Source of the DNA: Hamadaea sp013361475
GTDB lineage: Bacteria; Actinomycetota; Actinomycetes; Mycobacteriales; Micromonosporaceae
Length of the DNA: 64,000 nt
Direction: 5' to 3'
Assembly (NCBI RefSeq): GCF_040654195.1
Contig: NZ_JBFAHM010000003.1
Coordinates: 186,001-250,000, forward strand
Shown here one piece after another: positions 1 through 7,151 of this stretch. The position numbers and the translations under genes were made by a program. How positions within the stretch are numbered: position 1 is the first letter of the stretch; the number at the start of each line of letters is the position of its first letter. Under the pieces are notes generated by a model that saw nothing but the letters and a program-made list of their open reading frames with translations, was not told the origin of the DNA and made no database searches.

Positions 1-63
1 GATGTGCTCGTATTTCTCCACCGCCGCGGAGTCCTGGAAGATCTGGGTGTAGTCGGTGCGCAT
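1..63 (-). CDS. N-terminal fragment of a probable methyltransferase (runs off the window)
   Basis: Only the first 21 codons are inside the window (begins MRTDYTQIFQDSAAVEKYE). The ATG is preceded by a clear GAGGAG Shine-Dalgarno at about 7 bases, and the gene starts 18 bp after the flippase stop, so it is very likely the next gene of the polysaccharide operon. An EKYE-type start is common in class I SAM-dependent methyltransferases found in such loci, but this is a weak resemblance and the motif I SAM-binding loop is not in view. It could be another polymer-modifying enzyme. Confidence 0.45.
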   Translation of the reverse strand, partial: MRTDYTQIFQDSAAVEKYEHI

Positions 64-81
64 GGTTCTCCTCGAGTGTTG

Positions 82-1683
82 TCAGGCCCGCCGGCTCAGT
101 GGGGTCAGGGGCAGGCGGCGGCGCAGCAGCACCACCCCCAGCAGGTACGCGACCGCCCCGGCTCCGATGGCCAGCCAGGGCGGGGACGCGTGCAGCGCGG
201 CCGGCACCGCGCCGAAGCTGACGGAGGTCAGCAGCGCGGCGGCGAGGGTGTCGCCGCCGAAGGGGTGCAGCCGCATCGTGACCACGATCTGGGCGAGGGG
301 CAGCAGGTTGTTCACGGCGACCGCGCAGGCCAGCCCGAGGGCCGCGCCGGCGATGCCGAGAGCCGGGATGAGGAGGAGATCCACGGCGACCATCGCGGTC
401 AGGGCCGCGAGCACGTTGACGAGGTTCCACACGGTGCGCCCGCCCATGGCGAGCACCATGTCGACCATGCCGCACCCCGTGGCCAGCAGCATCGCCAGCG
501 CCAGAACGCGGACGACCGGGACGGCTTGGCGGTAGTGCGCGCCGAACAGGCCCAGGTAGTCCCCGGCGTACTGGAGGACGGTCAGGTGCAGCGGCCAGGA
601 GGTGAGGATGAGCCAGCCGGTCGCGGTCTGGTACAGCCGCCGGGCGGTGGGCAGGTCGCCGACCGCGAGCGCCTCGGCCAGCCGCGGCTGCACCGCCTGG
701 GAGATCGCGCCGTTGGCGAGCTGACCGACGACGACGAACCGGCCCGCGACGGAGTAGGCCGCAGCCGGAGCCAGCCCGGCGAGCGCCGCGACCAGCAGGA
801 CGTCGATGCGCTGGAGCGCGGTCTGCGCGACGTTGGCGAGCGCCCGGGGCGCGGTGAACCGCCAGAACCGCCATCCCATCCCCGCGCCGTCTTGGCGCTG
901 GATCACGGTTCTCGGTCGAATCATGGCCCAAGATTCGACCGAGAACCCTGATCCAGCGCGGAAGGAGCGGGCGACGCCCAGGGTGAGGTCGCGCAGTGAC
1001 CGAGGCCGCGGGCGTGGCCGACGGGTCAGCCGCCACAGCAGGTATCCGGCAGCCGCGCAGACCGGCAGGTATGGCGCGGCCCAGGCGATCGCCCAGAGGA
1101 CCACCGGTGCGCCCATGAGGAAGGCCGAAGCCAGCAGGAGCAGCTGCAGCGTCGGCCGGGTGATCTTTTCGAGCAGGACGGTCGGGCGCATCTGCCGGTA
1201 GCCGCGGGTAGCGGCCAGCAGGGCGTCCGCGAGCGCGGCGAGCGGCAGGAAGAACGCCAGCGCGCGCAGCGGTTCGGCGTACTCGGGGGTCAGGACGGGT
1301 GCCAGCCAGTAGGTGGCCAGCGTCAGCACCAGCCCCGCGAGGAAGACCGGCAGCAGCGACACGCGCAGGCACGCCCCGATCAGCTCGGGTGTGGACAGCG
1401 CGCGCAGCCGGGCCGGCCAGTACACCAGCCCGGTCACGGTGCCGAGCCGAGCCACCCCGCCCACCAGGGTGAACGCGGCCGTGGCCGCGAAGAACGAACC
1501 CGCCTGCTCGGCCCCGAGCCCGCGCGCGACCAGCCAGGTCACGCCGAGGCCCGCGATCCCGGCCAGGCCCGCGCCCAGCAGGTTCGCGACGCCGCCGCGC
1601 GCGGTCGAGGTCAGCGCGTCGCCGCGCGAACCGGGTCCGCGCTGCGAAGGCGCCTGGGTGCGTGTCGGGTTCTCTGTGGTCAT
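82..1683 (-). CDS. Polysaccharide flippase (Wzx/MurJ-like, MOP superfamily) carrying an in-frame palindromic insert
   Basis: A 533-residue integral membrane protein with about 12-14 hydrophobic segments and small, Gly/Ala-rich helices typical of lipid-linked oligosaccharide flippases. It would move undecaprenyl-linked repeat units across the membrane. The ATG overlaps the sulfotransferase stop (ATGA, 1680-1683), which fixes the start and indicates translational coupling. Residues about 242-263 are encoded by a 65-bp palindromic repeat (895-959). They read GSGFSVESWAMIRPRTVIQ, a polar stretch that breaks the pattern of the family in the loop before a helix beginning near FWRFTAPRALANV. The reading frame stays open across the insert, so the gene is probably still expressed, but whether the protein folds is unknown. 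The family call rests on hydrophobicity and context. Confidence 0.75.
   Translation of the reverse strand: MTTENPTRTQAPSQRGPGSRGDALTSTARGGVANLLGAGLAGIAGLGVTWLVARGLGAEQAGSFFAATAAFTLVGGVARLGTVTGLVYWPARLRALSTPELIGACLRVSLLPVFLAGLVLTLATYWLAPVLTPEYAEPLRALAFFLPLAALADALLAATRGYRQMRPTVLLEKITRPTLQLLLLASAFLMGAPVVLWAIAWAAPYLPVCAAAGYLLWRLTRRPRPRPRSLRDLTLGVARSFRAGSGFSVESWAMIRPRTVIQRQDGAGMGWRFWRFTAPRALANVAQTALQRIDVLLVAALAGLAPAAAYSVAGRFVVVGQLANGAISQAVQPRLAEALAVGDLPTARRLYQTATGWLILTSWPLHLTVLQYAGDYLGLFGAHYRQAVPVVRVLALAMLLATGCGMVDMVLAMGGRTVWNLVNVLAALTAMVAVDLLLIPALGIAGAALGLACAVAVNNLLPLAQIVVTMRLHPFGGDTLAAALLTSVSFGAVPAALHASPPWLAIGAGAVAYLLGVVLLRRRLPLTPLSRRA
895..959. repeat. Type A palindromic element, copy 1 (inside the flippase gene)
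   Basis: Inverted repeat with arms 895-922 and 932-959 (28 bp each, one mismatch) around a 9-base loop (923-931). The outer end is GCGCTGGATCA and the inner end is GGTTCTCGGTCGAATC. Four more copies of the same design lie at 5139, 20344, 35928 and 59730. This copy lies wholly within a coding region. Confidence 0.93.
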
Positions 1684-2552
1684 GCTCGCCAGGCAGGCGT
1701 ACGCCCAAGCCAGGCGGTCAACGCCGCGTCGTGCGGAGCGAAGTGCGCCCGGAGTTCGGCGCGGATCTCGTCGGGCAGTTCGGTGTCGCGCGGCCGGGCG
1801 TTGTGCTGCTCGAACTCGGGGAAGCCGAGGTGTGGCAGGCCCAGGAAGTCCTGTACGCGTTCGTAGACCGTCTTCGGGTCGGTGAAGAACTCCTCCGCCT
1901 CCTGCACGAGGATGTTGTCCCGGCCGAGCTGATGCGCCATCTGTTCCAGGGCGATGGCGTACTCGCCCCGCGCTCGGTAGGCGTGGTGCTGATGGGCGAA
2001 CGAGTACGCGAACGGGTCGGCGGTCAGCCGCGCCTGCTGCCCCCGTAGCCGGCTCGGTTCGAGGGAGAGCGCGCGGGCGAAGTCGGCTTCCAGCTCGAAT
2101 CCCCGGGCCACTTCGTGGGCGTGCTGCGAGTACGCCCGCTCGACCGGATCCCGCACGAGCACGATCACGCGTACGCCCGGCAGGTCGCGGGCGATTCGGG
2201 CGGCCGCGTGCGGGTGGTAGAGGTAGTACGGGCTGGACTCGAAGGTCTGCCCGGGGTAGCCGTGCTCGTCGAGCAGCTTCTCGGCCGCCCGGCGCAGCGG
2301 GAAGTGCGCGCGGTACCAGTCCGGCCCGCGGTGGTAGTTGGTGTCGAAGTAGTGCACGCCCTTGTGCAGTACCGCCTTGAGCACCAACGGGTGCTGGGAG
2401 AGCGCCCGGTAGAGCGACGTCGTCCCGCATCGCTGACCGCCGCAGATGAGGAACGACGGCAGCATGCGGGAGCCGGCGGTGAGCCGGCCGAACGAGCGGG
2501 ATCCGGCGTGGATGATGCGTTTGACGGGTTCGGGCACGGTGCTGGAGTTCAC
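1680..2552 (-). CDS. PAPS-dependent sulfotransferase (Sulfotransfer_1 family)
   Basis: A 290-residue enzyme expected to transfer sulfate from PAPS to a carbohydrate. The 5'-phosphosulfate-binding loop is visible near residues 37-50 (CGGQRCGTTSLYRAL), with the typical G-x-x-(R/K)-(S/C)-G-T-(T/S) core. The 3'-phosphate-binding segment is VIVLVRDPVERAYSQH near residues 130-145. The start is GTG at 2552, overlapping the upstream kinase stop as GTGA. An upstream methionine in the same open frame would run deep into the neighbouring gene and is not used. It lies in the polysaccharide operon, and an APS kinase gene lies about 6.7 kb away, so a sulfated exopolysaccharide is the simplest role. The acceptor is unknown. 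Small-molecule sulfation is an alternative. Confidence 0.85.
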   Translation of the reverse strand: MNSSTVPEPVKRIIHAGSRSFGRLTAGSRMLPSFLICGGQRCGTTSLYRALSQHPLVLKAVLHKGVHYFDTNYHRGPDWYRAHFPLRRAAEKLLDEHGYPGQTFESSPYYLYHPHAAARIARDLPGVRVIVLVRDPVERAYSQHAHEVARGFELEADFARALSLEPSRLRGQQARLTADPFAYSFAHQHHAYRARGEYAIALEQMAHQLGRDNILVQEAEEFFTDPKTVYERVQDFLGLPHLGFPEFEQHNARPRDTELPDEIRAELRAHFAPHDAALTAWLGRTPAWRA

Positions 2553-3799
2553 GTCAGCCTCCGGACGCGGTCGATGAGCACGGGGAGCAGCCAGGTGCCG
2601 AGGACGCCGAGGCGCGCACCCGCCTCGGCCTGGCGGTCGGCCAGATAACGGGCGGCGAGGTCGACGAGGTAGAGCAGCGCGGTGACCTCCCGTCCGTCGG
2701 GGATCACGTCGAACGGATCGAGCAGCGTGGCGGCCTGCGCGACCACGTCGGCCACGCAGGCCCGTGCGTCGGCGTCCTGCTGGACGCGGCGCTGCAACTC
2801 GTAGTGGAGGGCGTCGAAGCCCATCGGGACGCCCGGGGTGAACCGTTCCCAGTCCCACACCAGAACGTCGGACCCGGTGTCGCCCTCGACGCAGGCCATG
2901 TTCCAGGGCGCCCAGTCGCCGTGCCAGGCACCGTAGGTCAGCGGCACGTCACCGCTGCGGTCGATCAAGGTCCGTGCGGCGTCCAGCAGCGGCGCGCCGT
3001 CGGCGTGGTCGGCCACCTGCACGAGGCGGTTGCGTAGGTCGGCCCAGTAAGGGCTGGTGGCCAGCCAGCCGCGCGTGGTCCCCACCGCCCGGGCCACCTC
3101 CAGCATCGCGGTGGTCAGCCTTTCCGGCCCGAGGGGTACGCGATCCCGCCAGATCGGCAACGCGGACTGCACCAGGACCTGGTGCCCGTGCCACTGCCCG
3201 GTGTGGAGTACGCGCGGGACGGCGACCTCCTTGAGGTCGATGTGCGACAACGCCGTCAGCGCCGCGGTCTCCGCCCGGACGAGACGGCGGGTCAACGCGC
3301 CGGTGCCCAGCTTGGCGAAGCCGAACGTACGCCCGGTCGGCGTGAGCAACTGCAGCACCGGCTTCCGGTTGGCCCGCGCCGGTCCGATGTGGATGCTGAT
3401 GCTCAGCGGCGCCTGAAGGTGCTGCTCCAGGTAACTGTCGATGGAGTCCACCCCGGGCGACGGCGCGTTGATGCGTACGCGGTCACGCAGGAGGGCGGGC
3501 CAGGCCCCGGTACGCAGCGCCGCCACGACGGCGTCCCGTTTGAGCTTGGCGAGCCGGGTCTGGGGCTCGGCGAACCGGCGTACGGCGGCGGCGGCGACCC
3601 GGCGCGACCCCGTCGGGATCAGCAGCTTCGGACGCCGAGCGTGTGGAACGACGAGATACTCCGCGACCCGGTCGGACCCTTCGCCGGTGAGCGAGCAGGG
3701 CGCCGGATACAACAGGTCGAGGACTTCGGCGAGGTACTGATGGCGTAGTTGCGCGTCGGCCACGGTCAGCTGGGCCGGAGCGGTGGTCACCGGACTCAT
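2549..3799 (-). CDS. APH/choline-kinase-fold phosphotransferase in the polysaccharide operon
   Basis: A 416-residue soluble protein with the kinase catalytic loop HGDWAPWN and, shortly after it, WDWERF, which corresponds to the metal-binding D of aminoglycoside phosphotransferase and choline kinase folds. An N-lobe-like segment (GFAKLGTGALTRRLVRAETAAL) contains a candidate ATP-anchoring lysine and a following glutamate. The start overlaps the ligase stop as ATGA (3796-3799), and its own stop overlaps the sulfotransferase GTG. It probably phosphorylates a sugar, alcohol or polymer precursor made by this locus. Antibiotic resistance is unlikely given its operon position. The substrate cannot be told from sequence. 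Confidence 0.7.
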   Translation of the reverse strand: MSPVTTAPAQLTVADAQLRHQYLAEVLDLLYPAPCSLTGEGSDRVAEYLVVPHARRPKLLIPTGSRRVAAAAVRRFAEPQTRLAKLKRDAVVAALRTGAWPALLRDRVRINAPSPGVDSIDSYLEQHLQAPLSISIHIGPARANRKPVLQLLTPTGRTFGFAKLGTGALTRRLVRAETAALTALSHIDLKEVAVPRVLHTGQWHGHQVLVQSALPIWRDRVPLGPERLTTAMLEVARAVGTTRGWLATSPYWADLRNRLVQVADHADGAPLLDAARTLIDRSGDVPLTYGAWHGDWAPWNMACVEGDTGSDVLVWDWERFTPGVPMGFDALHYELQRRVQQDADARACVADVVAQAATLLDPFDVIPDGREVTALLYLVDLAARYLADRQAEAGARLGVLGTWLLPVLIDRVRRLT

Positions 3800-5229
3800 G
3801 CGACACCCCGATCGGAAGTCGTTTTCGGGAGGGTTGCGCGCCAGAGCAGCGCGTAGGCCAGGAAGGTGAAGGCCAGCGGGGTGACCAGCGAGTTGTACCA
3901 GAACATCGCGACGAAGGTCCCCACGATCGCGGCCTGGCCCGCGATCCCGATCGGCGTGCGGTCGCGGCGGAACCGCCAGAGCCCGTAGCCGAAGAAGCCC
4001 AGGTAGCCGATGGCTCCGACGGCTCCGTGCGCGAACAGCAGTTGCCAGAGCTGGCCGTTGCCGCCGACGGTGAAGTTGCCGCAGCGTTCGCAGGCGGCGC
4101 TCTCGCCGACCGCGATCGACTGCCGCCCGCCGAGCGTGTTACGGGTGGAACCGAACCCGACCAGGGGCGACTGGCGGAAACCGTCCAGCGCCCGTTCGGT
4201 CAGATACATGCGTACGCCGTTGGACTTGCCGTTCTCGAGGCGCTTGCCGACGACGTCGCCGAGCGGCGTCACCGCCAGTACGCCGGCCAACGCGGCGGCG
4301 GTGGCCGCCCCGGCCAGAAGCATGCCCAGGCGGCCCGACTGCGCCTGGCGTACCGCCACGTAGGCGACGGTGACCCCGAGGCCGATCCAGAGGCCCCGAT
4401 TGAGCGAGTGGACGACCGGAACGGCCGCGACCACCAGCAGTGCGAGCGCCGCGGCCGTGACCCGCCGGGTGACCGCGGACCGGACCGCGACGGCGAACCA
4501 GACGACGAGCAGGCAGAAGTTGTTGCCCCAGGTGTTGGTGTAGCCCCACGGCGCGGCCGGACGCGGCTGCGGGTCGCCGACGATGTCCATGATCTGCGCG
4601 GCGTAAGGGTGGACCAGCGACTTGATGAAGCCCTTGCTGCGCACGCCCGGTGGCAGCAGCAGCTCGACCGGCGACGTGAAGCCGAAGTGCCCGGCGAACG
4701 TGCCCAGCAGCCCGCCGGCCACGGTGACCACGAACAACCAGGCCAGCAGCTTGACCAGGCGGGCCTGGGAGAACGTGCCGGTCGGCAGGTTTCCCGTGTG
4801 GATCAGCAGGATCGTGAGCGCGACGTACTCGATCAGGCGGAACGCGACGCCGGTGATCCGCTCGGCCGCGCCCGCCGCGACCACGCCGTCGGGGTCGGCC
4901 CCGAGCACCGCCACCCCTACGACCACCGCGCCCAGGAAAAGGAGCCAGAGCGGGAAGCCCGGCGGCAGCTTGACCGCCTCCCCACGCCGGTGTTGCTTCG
5001 CCAGCTGGACGGCCATCGGCACCGCGAGGATCGGAAAGATCAAGACGCCGAGGCCGAGCACCCACCACACCGGATACAACGCCAACAGCGCGACCAGCGG
5101 CCACCCCGTTCCCCTGAGCACCCGGCCGCTCGTGTTCTGCGCTGGATCAGGGATCCAGGTCGAATCTTGCCTCAAGATTCGACCTGGATCCCTGATCCAG
5201 CGCCCACGGTTCGGGGCGGCGACGGTCAC
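3796..5229 (-). CDS. O-antigen ligase/polymerase-like membrane protein with a palindrome-encoded N-terminus
   Basis: A 477-residue protein with about 11-12 membrane segments. The late segment containing HSLNRGLWIGLGV matches the Wzy_C/WaaL-type signature (S-x-N/R-G-x-W). Such proteins polymerise repeat units or ligate a polymer to an acceptor outside the membrane. The start is GTG at 5229, overlapping the Wzz-like stop as GTGA. Residues about 9-31 (RWIRDPGRILRQDSTWIPD) are encoded by a perfect 65-bp palindrome (5139-5203), and the first true membrane helix follows at about residue 43. Hence the natural N-terminus was either displaced or built by this element. The family call rests on topology, one motif and context. 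Confidence 0.75.
   Translation of the reverse strand: MTVAAPNRGRWIRDPGRILRQDSTWIPDPAQNTSGRVLRGTGWPLVALLALYPVWWVLGLGVLIFPILAVPMAVQLAKQHRRGEAVKLPPGFPLWLLFLGAVVVGVAVLGADPDGVVAAGAAERITGVAFRLIEYVALTILLIHTGNLPTGTFSQARLVKLLAWLFVVTVAGGLLGTFAGHFGFTSPVELLLPPGVRSKGFIKSLVHPYAAQIMDIVGDPQPRPAAPWGYTNTWGNNFCLLVVWFAVAVRSAVTRRVTAAALALLVVAAVPVVHSLNRGLWIGLGVTVAYVAVRQAQSGRLGMLLAGAATAAALAGVLAVTPLGDVVGKRLENGKSNGVRMYLTERALDGFRQSPLVGFGSTRNTLGGRQSIAVGESAACERCGNFTVGGNGQLWQLLFAHGAVGAIGYLGFFGYGLWRFRRDRTPIGIAGQAAIVGTFVAMFWYNSLVTPLAFTFLAYALLWRATLPKTTSDRGVA
5139..5203. repeat. Type A palindromic element, copy 2 (N-terminus of the ligase gene)
   Basis: A perfect inverted repeat: arms 5139-5166 and 5176-5203, 28 of 28 bases paired, loop 5167-5175 of 9 bases. 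The outer part (GCGCTGGATCAGGG) matches copy 1. The inner part differs (GGATCCAGGTCGAATC), and the differences are compensated in both arms, as expected if the hairpin shape is selected or the element is copied as a palindrome. Confidence 0.95.
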
Positions 5230-6884
5230 GCCACGCTCCGCTCGGCGTCGAGCTCGGCGAGCTTGGCGTCGTCGAGGCGCTGGAAGTGCTGGGTGTCCTC
5301 GACCAGGGCGGCGGACGGCGGCGTCGTGGGGGCCGGAGTCGGCGTCGGCACGAAGGGCTTGAGCCGCGGCACGACTACCGAACCCAGCAGGACGGTGCCG
5401 ACCCGGCGCAGCTGCTCGGCGGCGTCGGCGACCTGCGGGTAGCGCGTACGCCGGAGTTCGATCGCGACGATGGCCGCGTCGGCGACTCCGGCCAGGCTCT
5501 GGGCGTCCGCGCTGGCCTCCGTCGAGGGGGCCTCGATGATCAGATAGTCACACTGCGTACGCAGGTGGGCGAGGATGTCCCGCAGCGCCTGGGACTGCAA
5601 CAGGCCGGCCGCGCTGGCGGTCGCGCCGGTGGCGAGCACCCGCAGGTGGGGCGTACGCGGAGCGCGCTGCAGCGCGGTGGACAGCGCGACCCGGCCGCAG
5701 ATGACGTCGGAGAGCCCGGGGGTCGGCTGCACCCCCACCATCCCCGCCAGCGGGGCGACCCCGACCAGCAGATCCGGCTGGTGCGCGCCGACGAGCACGA
5801 CTTCGCTGCCCGTACGCGCGAGCGCGGTCGCGAGGTTGGCCGCGACCAGGGTGGCCGACGGCCCCCGGCTGGCGCCGGTCACGACGACGGCCCGGCCGCG
5901 GGTGTCGTCGGTGGGCGGGACGACGGCGGCGATCGCGGCCACGACCTCGTTCCGCAGCCGGTTGAAGATCCGGCCGCCGCTGCCGTACGGGGGGAAGACG
6001 TCGTCCAGCCGGGGCCTGGCCCGCCCGATCACCTCGGCGAGCACCGGAACGTCGGCTCGGCGCCAGACGTCACCCGCTCGGCGTACGCGCCGGTCGAGGC
6101 GGTGCCGCAGAGCCGCGGCCAGCAATCCGAGCAGGGCTCCGAGGACCGAGCCACCGGCCAGGTTGATCTTCAGATCCGGCTTGCGCGGACGGTTCGGCAG
6201 CCCGGCGTCGCTGATGATCCGGCCCGCGCTCACCGCCGTCGTCGACAGCCCGTTGAGCTTGCCGTTCAGCTGGTTGATCTGGGTCTGCAGGGTGGTCCGC
6301 TGGCTGTCGAGGGTCGGTCGGTTCGGGGCGTCGCCGGACAGCTTGCCCAGCTTGGTGATCACCTGGCCGAGCTGCGCCGACAGCTGCTTCAGCTTGGCGT
6401 TGAGCGCCTTGATCTGGGTGTCCAGGTCGTAGTGCGCGTTCTCCTCCCGGCTGCGCAGGTACGCCTCCGCGAAGGCGTGCGAGCCCGCCTGGGCCAGTTC
6501 AGGCGTACGCGCGGCGTACTTGATCTGCAGGACGGTGGTGTTCGGCGGAACCTCCACCGACACCCCACGGGCCAGGTCCCGGGGATCCGCCTTCGTCCGC
6601 AGCAGCTCGGCGGCGGTGGCGGCGACTTGCGTCGAGCGCACCAGCTGCGCCTCGGTGTCGAGGTTGATCTCGCCCTTGGTCCGGCCACCAGCGGCGTTCG
6701 CGTCCCCACCCGAGGGCTGGACCAGGACCGACGTGCTGGAGACGTACTCGCGCGGCAGCGTACGGGTGACGGCGGCGGCGCCCGCCACGCCGACGGCGGT
6801 CAGCAGCAGGACGACCCACCAGTGCCGACGGACCAGCCCGAGATAGTCGGAGAGGTCCATCGACCCGGGATGAGCGGCGTCCAT
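5226..6884 (-). CDS. Wzz-like chain-length protein fused to a degenerate BY-kinase domain
   Basis: A 552-residue protein. A first membrane helix at about residues 25-45 (HWWVVLLLTAVGVAG) is followed by a Wzz-type extracellular region with predicted coiled coil (about 150-200). A second helix (SVLGALLGLLAAA) is followed by a cytosolic P-loop ATPase-like domain. The Walker A site is abnormal: TGASRGPSATLVAANLA stands where BY-kinases have G-K-(S/T), so the catalytic lysine is absent, and the C-terminal tail has no tyrosine cluster. It probably controls polymer length as a scaffold rather than as a tyrosine kinase. The start is ATG 6884 with AAAGG upstream. An earlier ATG at 6968 adds an unlikely Pro/Arg-rich leader. 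It is the first gene of the operon. Confidence 0.8.
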   Translation of the reverse strand: MDAAHPGSMDLSDYLGLVRRHWWVVLLLTAVGVAGAAAVTRTLPREYVSSTSVLVQPSGGDANAAGGRTKGEINLDTEAQLVRSTQVAATAAELLRTKADPRDLARGVSVEVPPNTTVLQIKYAARTPELAQAGSHAFAEAYLRSREENAHYDLDTQIKALNAKLKQLSAQLGQVITKLGKLSGDAPNRPTLDSQRTTLQTQINQLNGKLNGLSTTAVSAGRIISDAGLPNRPRKPDLKINLAGGSVLGALLGLLAAALRHRLDRRVRRAGDVWRRADVPVLAEVIGRARPRLDDVFPPYGSGGRIFNRLRNEVVAAIAAVVPPTDDTRGRAVVVTGASRGPSATLVAANLATALARTGSEVVLVGAHQPDLLVGVAPLAGMVGVQPTPGLSDVICGRVALSTALQRAPRTPHLRVLATGATASAAGLLQSQALRDILAHLRTQCDYLIIEAPSTEASADAQSLAGVADAAIVAIELRRTRYPQVADAAEQLRRVGTVLLGSVVVPRLKPFVPTPTPAPTTPPSAALVEDTQHFQRLDDAKLAELDAERSVA

Positions 6885-7151
6885 GGGCGGGCCTTTCGCG
6901 TGCGGATGACGGCGTGCGGGGTCGGCGGGGCGGGGAGAAGGAGGAGGCCCCTGAGAGGTAAACGGCACGGGCGGGCTGACGTAACTCCGGAAAACAGGCT
7001 GTATGTCCGGATTTGCTGGGCGTGTCGCTGCACGATTTCCGCGAAGGGCCGACTTTTCTGGACGTTTACCCCTTTAGGCCACTGTGTGTCGCGAATAGGA
7101 TCAAAGCCAGCAATCAGTGCGTTCTCTCGACTGGCGGAGGGAGGCACCGCG
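6885..7151. promoter_or_regulatory. Divergent intergenic region between the polysaccharide operon and the GH26-like gene
   Basis: This 267-bp spacer must contain promoters for both directions. It is locally AT-richer around 7000-7120. I cannot place a convincing -35/-10 pair. The GH26-like gene has a strong GGAGGGAGG Shine-Dalgarno just before its ATG. Confidence 0.4.

Noticed and set aside
1683..2430. Extended N-terminus for the flippase
   Set aside because: The upstream part of that frame is a shadow of the sulfotransferase. The ATGA overlap at 1680-1683 gives a clear start.
5286..7151. Open frame upstream of the GH26-like gene on the plus strand
   Set aside because: It is the antisense of the Wzz-like gene, Arg/Gly-rich, without a domain. 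The true start is ATG 7152 with GGAGG.
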